Source: Chionoecetes opilio (taxonomy: Eukaryota > Arthropoda > Malacostraca > Decapoda > Majidae). From it: DNA of 64,000 nt. The DNA lies in the NCBI GenBank assembly GCA_016584305.1, contig JACEEZ010022966.1, positions 188,359 through 252,358 on the forward strand, in the 5' to 3' direction. A model generated the notes under the pieces. It worked only from the letters and a program-made list of their open reading frames with translations. It did no database searches and was not told where the DNA came from. The stretch's first letter is position 1. Every line of letters begins with the position of its first letter. This document shows, piece after piece, positions 11,973-22,686 of the stretch. The position numbers were made by a program, and so were the translations under genes.

Positions 11973-12008
<36 letters not shown>

Positions 12009-12065
12009 TTTCTCCCCTTCTCTCTCTTCTGTCTCTTCCTTCTCTCTCTCTCTCCCCTCTCTCTG
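11941..12065. repeat. (CT)n-rich tract
   Basis: Nearly pure CT dinucleotide runs broken by short TTCTGTC-type interruptions. Arg/Glu-rich frames on the minus strand are artefacts of the repeat. Confidence 0.95.
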
Positions 12066-12411
12066 ACAAGGCTTCCTCACAGGTTCGTCAAGTCCCTTCA
12101 GAGCTTTCCTGAGGTAGGCATGGGCAGTCCGGGCCTTCTCCTTCCTCTCCCAGCTGGGGTTCTGCAACTCAAACACACTCTGCTGCGTCTGTGACAGGTC
12201 TGCAACACAACACTCTATCAAAATTGGAACCGAAAATAGACAGAGCAAAATTCTTGAAAAAAAGTCACATATCAGAATCTGGCGTAAAAAAAAAAAAATC
12301 AGCCTCAACCTCTTCAATGCCCAATGCTGCCAGATCCTCTTCAATATTTAGAATATTTAGTTTACAGCTATTAAATAATTACAGTTAGTTATAGATTAAA
12401 TAGTTAATAGC

Positions 12412-12662
12412 TCCCTTTCCTTCCTTCTCTCCCTCATTTCCTTCCTTCCTTCCTTCCTTCCTTCCTTCCTTCCCTCCCTCCCTCCCTTCCTTCCTTTCCC
12501 TTCCCTCCCTCCCTCCCTCCCTTCCTTCCCTCCCTCCCTTTCCTTCCTTCCTTCCCTTTCCTTCCTTCCTTCCTTCCCTCCCTCCCTTTCCTTCCTTCCT
12601 TCCTTCCCTTCCTTCCTTCCCTCCCTCCCTTTTCCCTTCCTCCTTCCTTCCTTCCTCCTCCC
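12412..12662. repeat. (CCTT)n/(CCCT)n tract
   Basis: A long pyrimidine tract of CCTT and CCCT units. The Gly/Lys/Glu-rich minus-strand frame across it is not a gene. Confidence 0.95.
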
Positions 12663-13137
12663 TAGCTAAACCGTTGGCTAAATAGTTCATATTACTCAAT
12701 TACCGGGGGAAACCAATTTGAAAGAAAAAAAATGTTAAATTTAGATTTTTAGTGTTTTTAACTAAATTGGTCAGCTACCCAAAATTGTATGTTCAAGTTT
12801 TTTCAGCTTTTTTTTCAACCTTCCCATAGTAACCAAAATTCCACTTGTGGTGTATTTAAAATTGAAGCTGTTTACGTTTGTCATCGAAGCTATGTTGGCA
12901 AACGTTTTGTGTAGTAAAAAAATTAGCTGCGTAAGGTGTGTTCACATCCAATAGGTCATTACTATCATATCTGCAAAAAGTGGATATAGAATTAGAGGAT
13001 TTGTTATGGCTTTTCTTTAAACTTGTAAAAACATACCATTGTAATTTCTATTTCGTTTTATGCTGTTTTTTTGTTTTCAAGCTTGTAATATTTCCAGCTT
13101 AGTTTTTTATTTAATAGTTTATATTTCTTTTGTTTCA

Positions 13138-14820
13138 GATCATGTCTGCTCTGCTACGTCCCGTCGTAAATGCCTAAACAACCCTGACTCCTTTGCTATA
13201 TAGGTGGTAGTTTCCCCTTTCCCAAAGTCAGAGGGCAAGCATCACGTATTTGCTAAACAAGCTATTTCGCATATTTTAAAGTGAAACTCGGTGATAAAAG
13301 ACAAGCTATGGCCCTCAAAAGTGTGCAGCAGTGTGTCGAGGGGATTACGGATTGGCCCAAAGGAACACGTGAAAAGTGCATTTGGTATCCCCATGGTTTG
13401 GCGAGAGCAAAAAGATATTCCACAAAAACTGTTAGTTTTTTGGATGAAAATATTCAGGATTTAACAGAAAAATAAAGAAAAATAAATATCTAAAAATACC
13501 GTCAGCTATAAGAACCAAGCCTCATTCAGCTGAAATTCAGTGCCATTTTTCGAACAATACCCCCTCAAAGAAATCAGTGATGTTAAAGAACGAAAAGTGA
13601 TAGCAATGATGCAGATTTTGAATTCACGAGGATAAAGTTCGTAGGGGATTTGATCAGCACGAGTTGAATGTTTTAGCACGTGATTTGGGCCTATCCAAAA
13701 AAGCTTCAAGAAATACTAGCATCAAGACGAACGAGAAAAACATACTTGAACAAGGAGTGAAGGTATCATACTTTTTCGAACCCCGAGAAAGTACATTTTC
13801 TGCAGTACTTTCGAAGTGCCAGCGGTTTTGTGTTTGCCATAACATTCCTGGTTTACTGAAGGGAAATTAGGGCTTTTAAATTACAATCCAAATGAATGGC
13901 GATTGTTTATTGATAAACTAAAGCGGAGCTTGAAGTGTGTCCTTCTACACAATGGCAATTTGTTTGGCGCAGTCCCTATTTGGGCATTCGGTCTGTCTTC
14001 GTGAAGAATATGGAGATGTAAAGAGAGTCATTTAGTTATTGCAATATGACAAACACAATTGGATCCCTCTGTGTTGACCTTAAAATGGTGGGCCCTTTCC
14101 CTTTTTGGTCAACAACGTGGATACACAAAGTATCCCTGCTTTCTCTGTATGTGGGATAGCAGAGCCGAGAGAAGCATGGGTTCAGACGAATTGGCCTCCG
14201 AGATCTGATCTTAAACCTGGAGATCCTAACATTGTACATGAGCCACTTGTTGACAGGAAGAAAATAAATATTCCCACCCCTGCACATAAAACTAGGTCTC
14301 ATGAAACAATTTGTAAAAACATTGTCAACTGATGGCGACTGTTGAAGTACATCATCTTGGGATTTTTCCCGGACTGTCAATTGAAAAAATCAAGGCCGGT
14401 GTGTTTGATGGTCCACAAATTCGACAGCTCATCAAAGATGGGAAACATTTCAACGGTACTATGTCAGACCTTGAAAAGAATGCTTGGCTATCATTCAAAG
14501 ACGTCGTCAAGAACTTCTTGGAAATACACTGCAAGTAATTACACAGAAATTGTTCAGAAACTATTGGAGAGCTACAAAGCATTGTTGCAACATGAGTATT
14601 AAAGTACATTTTTTGCATAGCCATCTTGCCAACTTCCCCGGGAAAATCTTGGTGCTGCTAGCGACGAGCAAGGTGAACGATTCACCAAGATTGAAGGTTA
14701 TGGAAGAACGTTACCAGGGGAGATGGGATGTGCAAAATGATGGCTGACTATTGTTGGAGCATCAAACGCGAATAGTCCTCAAGTTGAACACTCCAGACAA
14801 AGCTGACAAACGTAAAATTT
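13138..14820 (+). pseudogene. Relic of a multicopy arthropod repeat-family protein
   Basis: Successive plus-strand blocks, broken by frameshifts and stops, read as one protein. After a 'tttgtttcag' acceptor-like run at 13128-13139 comes an ATG (13143). Next are a block with FAYFKVKLGDKR and KGTREKCIWYPHGLA (13260-13415), NVLARDLGLSKKAS (13664 on), HNIPGLLKGN (13840-13866), a GYTKYPCFLC-type Cys pair (near 14120-14150), FPGLSIEKIKAGVFDGPQIR (14357-14420), a KVHFLHSHLANFP block (14605-14640) and a final EERYQGRWDV block (14704-14737). I recognise this as a widely repeated uncharacterised protein family of arthropod genomes that behaves like a transposon gene. I cannot assign a superfamily or a reaction. 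A diverged relative is at 54640-56350. Confidence 0.65.
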
Positions 14821-15234
14821 TTACCCTTTAAACCCGCACACAATTATAGCCTATCCTTTCTAAAAACATGATTAAAGTTAAAATAAACATTCTATTCATG
14901 CCTATTTCTTTCATTTTCATTGTATGTTAACATTGCAACTTTTATAAAATAAGCACTGTTAAATGTTATGTACAGTATTTTTCATATTTTTTAAGAAAAC
15001 GAAAATCCTACAGTCAAAAACTTGACGTGATAGAGAAAAACTGAGATCAGTTTTGGATTCAGCACCCAAAAATTACTTAATAACAAGTGTCAGACCTAAC
15101 TCAACAAAAATTTGTTCCCCAGTGTTATTAGTCGCAATCTAATCATATTATTAAGTCGTTATCGGTAATCTAATCGTCTATTAAATAGTTAAGTTAGTTA
15201 TAGATTAAATAGTCCACTATATTAAATAGCTCAC

Positions 15235-15389
15235 CGTCCAGCGGCTGGGAGGGCTGGGAGCGGAGTTCTTCCACCTGTTGAAGTGGATGATGCCGACATA
15301 ACCGTCACACAGGCCCTGGGACCGCCTGTTGGCTTGGGCGTGGGTCCGGTGGTCACGTGCTGCCGCTGGTTCTGTATGTCCTCAATCAT
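15235..15389 (-). CDS. Candidate exon, frame uncertain
   Basis: Minus-strand, GC-rich 155-bp segment between a 'cgacccacag' acceptor (plus-strand CT at 15390-15391) and a GTGAGC donor (plus-strand AC at 15233-15234). One frame is open throughout and starts MIEDIQNQRQHVTTGPTPK. In the second half another frame (LCDGYVGIIHFNRWKNS) looks at least as protein-like, so a one-base sequencing error within the exon is possible. The counterpart in copy A (8235-8390) is distorted by G/C homopolymer changes. Protein not recognised. Strand and spacing fit the same gene as 16191-16326 and 2930-3112, but that is inference. Confidence 0.35.
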
Positions 15390-16190
15390 CTGTGGGTCGT
15401 TGGGCGGTTTAACTATTTAGGCGTCTTACATATATATCTATAAAATTATATATTAATTGAAACCGAAAATAGAGAGGAGCAAAATTCTGAAAAATAGTCA
15501 TATACCATCAGAATCTGACGTATAAAACAAAAAAACAAAATATGAAGGAAGAAAAGATTAGCAGGAAAAAAGTTAATTACTAAATTAAAATTGGAACCGA
15601 AATAGAAAGAAGTGCAAATTTTTTGAAGAAAGTCATTTTCAATAGTAAATTAAAAATTTTATCATTAATTTCATTAATTTAATCATTAAAAATGACCATT
15701 TTATATAGCAGAGTAAAGATCTGGGCGTGCAATTGTTAAGCTTGATGATGATGAATGGATGATGCATGTGAGTTACAGGGACTTGTAAGTGTAACGCGAG
15801 AAAATGGGTTAATACTGTGACTCACGATTGCCAAAAAATTTACATTGAGTGGTGAGAGGAAAGTAATACATATTTACTATTTTATTAATGCTCACAATTT
15901 TTTCTTGTTCCTCAGCCTTCATCACACATCCTACCAATTTATCTAGCTAGTACAACAAGAAAAAACATAACATATATACAACAACATTCATGACTCCTCT
16001 CCTTTTAATTCACATATGGGTCTTCTATCCACCCACAAAAAAAAAAACTTAAGTTGCGACATTACAATTCTCAAGGAACTTGTTACAAAAGACAATAATT
16101 AAGTGTATTGCTTCTTAATTTTCTGCACCACTCCCTCACCAAGAGCAGATTAACCCAGTTTGGGGGATACATAAGGTGTCGAGGACTGAC

Positions 16191-16326
16191 CTGCAGGTAG
16201 TTCGTTCGGCATCCTCGGTCCGTGGCTTTTGGCAAGTCTTGTGATAAGGATGTGCAAGAAAACCATGGATACTTGAGCTTCATCCTGTGCAGCAGTGGAC
16301 CAATACGTCTTTCCTCTCGTCCAGAC
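16191..16326 (-). CDS. Candidate exon of an unidentified host gene
   Basis: Minus-strand 136-bp segment flanked by a 'gcggcatag' acceptor (plus-strand CT at 16327-16328) and a GTCAGT donor (plus-strand AC at 16189-16190). The best frame is fully open and includes AAQDEAQVSMVFLHILITRL followed by AKSHGPRMPNELPA, an amphipathic helix-like peptide of ordinary composition. A second frame is also open, so frame choice rests on peptide quality. Copy A holds the same segment in corrupted form near 9190-9300. No family recognised. Confidence 0.42.
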
Positions 16327-16411
16327 CTATGCCGCACATTCCTGGTGATAACGTCCCGTCAACTGAAACCCAGATAAATGTGTTACAAAAAAACTGTCTA
16401 AACTCTTCTCT

Positions 16412-16618
16412 CTAACCCCTTGAGGCCCGAACTAATTGTACATAGTAATTTGGGAACCATTAATATGATTTTTAGTGAATATAAGCATATTTTATAGATA
16501 TGACCTGTTAGTATCCTTGTCCCATAACTAATTTGTATATTCAGTTACTTTTTCGTATTCTATGGCTCGACAACTACAATTTTTTATAGCAAAGGAAGAT
16601 TAGGACGTGAAAGAGTAA
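16412..16618. mobile_element. piggyBac-like MITE (copy B)
   Basis: About 205 bp. Left end ACCCCTTGAGGCCC follows TCTAA (a decayed TTAA). The right end GGACGTGAAAGAGTAA is the reverse complement of the CCCYTTSACGYCC-type end of the 677-881 element. The interior also matches 677-881 in reverse ('atccttgtcccataactaat'). Confidence 0.62.
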
Positions 16619-16813
16619 ACAAGGTTGGAGGCTTCAGGACCATACCCTCCACAGGGGGATTCCATGTGATGTGGGAGGCTGTCTTGTGAATGACACAGGG
16701 CAGGAGGTGCAGTGCCTCGTCCCAGCGGTGGCCACGACAGCATTGTGCACAGCTCCAACGACCCACCGATACTGCTTCTTACCTCCCAAAAATAACATGG
16801 ATATAAGATGGAA

Positions 16814-17079
16814 CTACCGTAGATAACACTATAGTCGCCAGTCACTTGCCCACTGCACTAATGTCGCCAGGTACAATATCTTAACGAATTTTAGCATCAC
16901 GTACGAGACTTTTAATGTGCCACTGAAGAGGCATGCACAGTAGTTTATTTATTACATCACAAACTAAATGTCCTCAGTGGCACATATAAGTATGTAGTGA
17001 TGCTAAATTCGTAATATATTGTGCCTGGCGACATTATGCAGTGGCAAGTGACTGGCTACTATAGTGTTATCTACGATAG
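16814..17079. mobile_element. Foldback MITE with ~115-bp arms
   Basis: The element begins CTACCGTAGATAACACTATA and ends with the near-exact reverse complement (17060-17079). The arms of roughly 115 bp contain 'gtcgccaggtacaata' and its complement. The two arms meet near 16930-16950 around a short spacer with 'gccactgaagaggcatgcac'. It has no coding capacity. The same family is at 53625-53889 (best preserved) and 9764-10010. Confidence 0.8.
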
Positions 17080-18019
17080 TGTTTATTATCATTATTATTA
17101 TGCAACGGTCCGCTGCCTCCCTCGACACAGCCATCGCCACTAAGGAACAATGTGCCTTTGATTATTAGACAATGTTTGTTTTGATTATTAGATTACTTAT
17201 TAGAATTAATTGATTATATTACTATTAGATTATTAGTAGAATCTGAAATGAGTGTTTTGTTTCCGTCATGGTGCAGTTCTTTCCTACCACACGGCCTCCG
17301 CGTACTCATCATCTTCTGTTGTGTTGGTCCAGGTTGCAGGCTGTCACTCCTCTGCAACCAGTATAGAGTCTTTAGCTTTAGTGTAACTAATACCGTATCT
17401 TATAGTAATATTTTCGCATGGGAAAACTGTACGTATTTGCGTTCAAGAAGGAAGGATGAGGAAGGAAGGAGGAAGGGATGAAGGAAGGGAGAAAGATCTA
17501 TGTTTAAAAAGTACAAAAATACCAAAACGGCCTCATATTATCACCCCAAAACAACCTGATATTGACCCCAAACAACCTGCCATCAGCACAACACTCACCC
17601 TAATACTTTCTGCCTCTCCTCCACCATCGCCTCTGTCTCTTCCTTCTCTGTAGCCGTTTTTGTTGCTTTTTTTTTCTACCTTTTCGACACATTTGGTCCA
17701 TTTTGCCACACCGCATGCCCGCCTGGCGCCAATCTCAGAATCAAAAAAATGGTCTTAGTTTTTAACGGCACACAATATATTTTTTATTCTCACACACACA
17801 CACATTCAACCTTCCCACTATATATTTTATTTTCCATCTATCTTAAAGTAATCGTCCAAAACCATTTCATCATTCCTGATTTAATGCAATCAAATCATAG
17901 CCTTGACGAGTATATCAACAATACTTCGTCACTTTTTGTATCCAGTCAGCCGTTTTTAAATAATCCCAATCAAATCTGCAAATTCCCGAGTTCTCAAACG
18001 CACTCAAGATTTGCAAAAC

Positions 18020-20490
18020 GCTCGGGCTCAGGAGTAAGAGTAAGCAAAAGGGGGTGAAATGCTTGGTGAGGAAGGCAAGAGTGAATGAAGAGAGAAAAGT
18101 GATCAGAGAACTTAGGGAAAAAGGTGAGGAAGGAGGTAGGGAATGGTAAAAGTTTCTTGAGAGGAGAAGAGAGTAAGCATACAGGAAATGTAGAAAAACT
18201 AGTGGTGAATGGCAGGTCACTAAGGGAGAAAAAGGAAATGGCCAGAGCTGTAGAAGACTTCTGGAAAGATATTGGAGGTGTGAATGACCTGATAGTGCTT
18301 AGGGAACGTCAACTTGGGGAGGAAAATAGAGGAAATGAGGGATGAAGAAATTAGAATGGATGAATTGAAGGGTATTTAAGAAAACTGAAAATGGAAAGGC
18401 CCCTGGAATGGACGGTATCCCGAATGAATTGTATAGAGAGGAGGTGAGGGAGTAATTGAGGGAATGCATGAGTTTTTTTGGACATTTTATGGAGAGAGGA
18501 AAGGGTGCCTGGTGGCCTGGAATGACAGTAGAGTGACCCTCATACTAAGGGAGGACAAAAGAGTGGGGAAGGAGATTAAAAATTACAGGCCAATAGCGGT
18601 ATGTGACACGGTATGTAAGATTTTCTGTGGTGTACTGAATGAAAGACTAGGTAAGTTGTGGAAAGAAATAAGGTGATGGGTGAAGAGCAGAATGGTTCAG
18701 AAAAGACAGGAGGGGTGAGGACAATATGTTTGTAGTGAATGAAGTGATTGAGAGAACAAGGAAGGAGGGAAGAAAGAAATATCTAGCCTTTCTAGATATT
18801 GAGAAAGCGTATGACAGAGTGGATAGGAGAATGCTATGTAAGGTATTGGAGACGATTGGCATGAGTGAGAAGGTTGTTAAAATAATAAGCAGTATGTATG
18901 AGAACACACAGGCCAAGTTCAGTATGGGTGACCCTCGAACTGGATGGGTGAATAGTAAGAGAGGAGTAAGACGGGGCTGTGTCCTTTCTCCTCTACTTTT
19001 TGGTTTATATGTTGAGGAAATGGCAGTGAGAGTGAAGCGTACAGGTCTGGGTGTGAAAATTGGAGATGAAGTGTTGAGTGAAACTGATGTATGCAGATGA
19101 TGTGGTGATCCTTAGTGAAAACCACAATGAGCTACAAGAGATGCTGAATGCTGTGACTGAGTATTGGAAGGGACTTCAACGTTAGGCTCAGTAAGGAGAA
19201 GAGTCAAGTGTTGGTGGTAAATGGGGATGGACTCTGTGATGACAGATTTGGATGGTGGTTGGGAATTAAATAAGAGAACGAAAGAGTACAAGTATCTGGG
19301 TATTTGGTTGGATGATAAAGGCTGTGAGAAAACTAAACATGAGAGGATAGCTAGAGCCAACCAGTGGGTTGGAAGGCTAAGCAGTGGGCAAGATGTCGGG
19401 CCAACAATTTATGAAGTGGTGAGAGGACTATGGAAGGGTGGGGCAGTCCCTAGCTTTATGTATGGCCTGGAAACAATGGTGTGGTCTAGGAAGGAGTTGG
19501 CCCAGATTGGAAGTAACACAGAAAAAAGCAGGCAGAATAGCATTAGGAGCCAATAGGTATGTGGCAGTGGAAGCGATTAGAGGAGACATGGGATGGACAC
19601 GTTCGAGAGAGGATAGCAAGGCAGGACTGAGGTACAGAGCTAGACTGCAACGAATGGATGACAGCAAATGGGCAAGCAAGGTTTGGGACTGGAATATGTA
19701 TGGGGAAGTGGATGAAAGACTCAGTAAAAGTGGAAAGATGGACAGGTAACTGGGAATGTTTTGTGACAGGAGTGATGAAAACATGGGAGTATGGCTGTAT
19801 GCAAAAAGGGAAATAAATAGGAGGTAAAGAGAAAGGGAAAGAAGAATGGCGAGGGGAATGAGTGGAAATCAACACTGGAATGGTACAGGAGAAAGACCAG
19901 CCACGGTATGAAAGGTTCTATGATGGTGGCTATGGGGGGGACCTAAATCTTCAGAGCCAGGGCAAAGTCGCCTGGAGGTAAATAGCCGTATGTACAGATG
20001 GAAGAATGATGGCAGCAAGGGGTGTGAGATGTGTGTGACAGGAGTGGATGAAACCGTGGAGCACTTTTATGCTGGGAATGTGAACGGTATGAGTATGCTA
20101 GAACACAGATGTTGGAGGTAGTGGTAGGGGAGGTCGGAGTGGAAGAATGGCGAGAGATGAGAGACAGGAGAGTGGAGATGGAGTACCTGCTGGGGTTGTG
20201 TGCTGAGTGGAGGAGTGACAGTCGTGTGATTGAGGTGTAAAAGAATTCTTGGAGAACTCTTGGAGGGCACGTAGGAGAGAGCATGAGAGGCAGGGGCCCT
20301 CAGTGATGGGGGACCCCGTATGAATGTGATGCGAGAGAGGAGGAAGGGAGGGAAAAAGAAATCCCTAGTTTTGCTTCCCCCTTTTGCTTCTCTCCCAACA
20401 GATTACATGTGTGGGAGAACGCCCGGGCCAAAAGGGTTCACTGACAGCATCTGCTGGGTGACTCCAAATCAAGATCAAGATCAAGATCAG
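18020..20490 (+). pseudogene. 5'-truncated non-LTR retrotransposon (LINE) ORF2
   Basis: Plus-strand blocks in several frames form one reverse transcriptase. They run from a linker region (KSFLRGEESK, 18145-18175), through KAPGMDGIPNELY (18390-18430), VTLILREDKRV and KNYRPIAVCDTVCKIF (18530-18625), RT motif A FLDIEKAYDRVDRR (18789-18830), RRGCVLSPLLFGLYVEEM (18970-19024), the catalytic YADD (19090-19101), EYKYLGIWLDD (19285-19317) and QKKAGRIALGANRY (19520-19560), to a C-terminal Cys-His cluster (CEMC...H...C, near 20018-20080). A frameshift lies just before YADD, with further ones near 18460, 19230 and 19560. The element ends in a (GATCAA)n tail at 20466-20490. The endonuclease end is missing. 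Clade not assigned. Inactive. Confidence 0.85.
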
Positions 20491-20639
20491 GCTCCGTGAC
20501 GTAGCATCAGGAGGCTCCTCTTCCCGCGCTGATCAGAGGCACGTAAAAACAGAGATAATATAAAAGTACTTGAAGATATTTGGGTGTTTCTGATAGATTT
20601 TTTTTGCTATATGCCACATGCATGCATCCTTTATGGTGC

Positions 20640-20960
20640 AGCATGCTTCCTTCCCACACACAACGCCTGCCACACCGACACCCTTCCCACACACACGGGT
20701 TGCCCTACACGCCTCCTTCCCACACACACGCCTCCGTCCCACACACACGCCTGCACACCGACACCCTTCCCACACTCACGCCTGCACACTCGCCTCCGTC
20801 CCACACACACGCCTTCACACCGGACACCCTTCCCACACTCACACCGACCCCTTCCCACACACGCCTGCACACACGCCTCCTTCCCCCACACACGCCTGCA
20901 CACACGCTTCCTTCCTACACACACGCCTGCACACCGACACCCTTCCCACACACACGCCTG
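20640..20960. repeat. Minisatellite of CACACGCCTGCACAC-type units
   Basis: Irregular units of about 18-28 bp mixing 'cacacgcctgcacac' with 'cgacacccttcccaca' and 'cgcctccttcccaca'. The run resumes at 22030-22070 on the far side of the TIR element at 20961-22029, so that element interrupted the array. His/Pro/Thr-rich frames on the plus strand and Cys/Gly/Val-rich frames on the minus strand are artefacts. Confidence 0.92.
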
Positions 20961-22029
20961 GGAAATACTTTGGAACTCATCCTTTCCGGCTTTGACTGAA
21001 AAGAACTACCCCCACTGTATTGTATGCTTATTTACTTCACATCTGTATAGGTTTCCAGCGTGGGGCTCAGCCTTGTTAACCCCACACGACCGCTATGCAA
21101 TATGAGTGCCTCAAAAATTTTAAGTCCAGTTAGGTTAGGTTGGTATACTTTGTGGTTAAAGGGTTTGGTTAGGTTAGGTAACTTTTGTGGTTAAGGCTAG
21201 GGTTTGGTTTAGGTATACTTTGTGGTTAAGGTTAGGTAGGTATACTTTGTGGTTAAGGTTAGGTTAGGTTAGGTATACTTTGTGGTTAAGGTTAGGTTAG
21301 GTTTGGGATACTTTGTGTTTGGTTTTTAGGTTAGGGTTAATGGTTCTAGTATCTTGTGGGTTTAAGGTTAGGTTAGGTTTGGTATAAATTTGTGGTTAGG
21401 TTAGGTTAGGTTGTTAGGTATACTTTGTGGTTAAGGTTAGGTTAGGTTAGGTTAGGTATACTTTTTGGGTTTAAGGTTAGGTTAGGTATACTTTGTGGTT
21501 AAAGGGTTAGATTTTGGTTAGGTTAGGTATACTTTGTGGTTAAGGTTAGGTTAGGTATACTTTGTGGTTAAGGTTAGGTTAGGTTAGGTTAGGTATACCT
21601 TGTGGTTAAGGTTAGGTTAGGTTAGGTATCTTTGTGGTTAAGGTTAGGTTAGTTAGGTTAGGTATACTTTGTGGTTTAGGTTAGGTTAGGTTAAGGTTAC
21701 TTTGTGTTATGGTTAGGTTAGGTAAAACTTTGTAGTTAAGGTTAGGGTTAGGTATACTTTGTGGTTATAGGTTAGGTTAGGTTTGTATCTTTGTGGTTAA
21801 GGTTAGGTTAGGTATACTTTGTGGTTAAGGTTAGTTAGGTATCTTTGGTAAGGTTAGGGTTTGGTTAGATTTTTACTATAGTGACTTTGATGATTTTTGG
21901 GAGGAGCCATAATCACTTATATTTGCTTCCCCCACCCAAAAACCCCGTATTCCCGCCAGTTCCCCCGGCTTGTTGCTATAGGGGGAAGAAAAAAAAGATA
22001 GGGGTGAAGGACTTCTTCAAAGTTTTACC
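20961..22029 (-). mobile_element. TIR element carrying a TTAGG-type minisatellite (copy 1)
   Basis: The left end GGAAATACTTTGGAACTC and the right end (reverse complement GGTAAAACTTTGAAGAAGTC) are imperfect inverted repeats of ~22 bp. Inside are a ~160-bp conserved block at each end (20961-21125 and 21871-22029) and a minisatellite between them (21126-21870). The same architecture, inverted, recurs at 40181-40668, and one terminal block recurs at 41890-42059. Flanks at both ends read 'cacgcctg', but because the element lies in an array of that word this cannot be counted as a target duplication. It has no coding capacity, so it looks like a non-autonomous DNA transposon. Confidence 0.72.
21126..21870. 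repeat. TTAGG/TATACTTTGTGGTTAAGG minisatellite
   Basis: About 25 units of 23-38 bp, each made of 'tatactttgtggttaagg' plus one to four copies of 'ttagg'. TTAGG is the arthropod telomere word, but here it is interrupted, internal and inside a transposon-like element, so this is an interstitial satellite and not a telomere. Scattered G/T homopolymer changes suggest local sequence errors. Confidence 0.93.
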
Positions 22030-22070
22030 CACGCCTGCACACCCCCTCCTTCCCCACACACCGCTTGCAT

Positions 22071-22407
22071 ACATTTTTCCATCCCAGGTGAGAGTGGCTT
22101 TTGTGAGGATGTCACACCCAAGAAGGGACATCGCCGTTGAGATAAGAGTCTGGATAACGGAACCACTTTTTAAACTTTTGTCCGTCACCGATTTCAATTT
22201 CTGCCCATATCATACCGAGAATTTTTAACGGAGTGTCCCGTGATTCCTACCAGTTGGGGAAATTGCGTCGTAAGTTTATTTCCCCTCCGATTCGTTTGGC
22301 GGTAGGCTACATTCTTTGATCAAAGTGTAACCACTCCGTGTCTACTATCGCTTCTACTATCTTCCCGTTTATATTCACGTGGATAGTGGGTGAAATATCG
22401 TCACCGT
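22071..22407. other. No gene recognised between satellite and gag
   Basis: No clear feature. In view of the minus-strand gag immediately to the right, this could be decayed downstream (protease/pol) sequence of that element, but I cannot see protease or reverse transcriptase motifs. Confidence 0.4.
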
Positions 22408-22686
22408 CTAGTCATGATAATTGTCTAGGGTTTTGGGCTTGACTTGGATGTTGAGGACTATTTGTCTGGGCACGCCCAGGACAATTTCGATCTCCCCTCC
22501 GTTGTTTGCCGGGTTTGTCAAACCGGGTTTGCGACAGTCGAAACAATGACCTAGCGGAGGTTTTCTCCAGCACTCCGGAAGGTTATGCGTTTGTGTTTGA
22601 CAATAAGCGCAATACTTTTGAGTGAATGTTTCCCTCCGTGAAGGACTCGCGTGGGAGGATGACTTTTCTAGTTTCACTTGGGTCAA
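22408..22686 (-). pseudogene. Zinc-knuckle end of the gag gene, shifted frame
   Basis: Overlaps and continues the gag frame at 22583-23698 after a frameshift. It contains a CX2CX4HX4C zinc knuckle (C-A-Y-C...H...C within YCAYCQTQTHNLPECW) and a second Cys pair (HCFDCRKPG). It then has GEIEIVLGVPRQIVLNIQ, which could be the start of an aspartic protease region, although no D(T/S)G is visible. Either a programmed shift or decay could explain the frame change. With no pol downstream, decay is more likely. Confidence 0.55.

Larger units (their letters stand above)
11712..17996 (+). repeat. Copy B of the ~6.5 kb direct duplication (cleaner version)
   Basis: Matches copy A throughout and should be preferred for annotation. 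Contents in order: a CT block, a CCTT block, the arthropod multicopy gene relic, two candidate minus-strand exons, a piggyBac-type MITE, a foldback MITE, a GGAA-rich patch near 17445-17490 and a CA run near 17790-17805. Homology with copy A stops at about 17996, where copy A reaches the N and copy B continues into a LINE. Confidence 0.9.

Noticed and set aside
12385..12699. Gly/Lys/Glu-rich 104-codon frame
   Set aside because: Translation of a CCTT tract.
17248..17653. Two plus-strand frames near the GGAA patch
   Set aside because: No protein-like composition, and copy A (10190-10570) does not preserve them.
20507..21105. Overlapping His/Pro/Thr-rich and Cys/Gly/Val-rich frames in five frames
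   Set aside because: All arise from the CACACGCCTG minisatellite; open frames in so many registers signal a repeat.
21126..21870. A chromosome end (telomere)
   Set aside because: TTAGG words are interrupted by 'tatactttgtggttaagg', lie between the conserved ends of a mobile element and are internal to the window.
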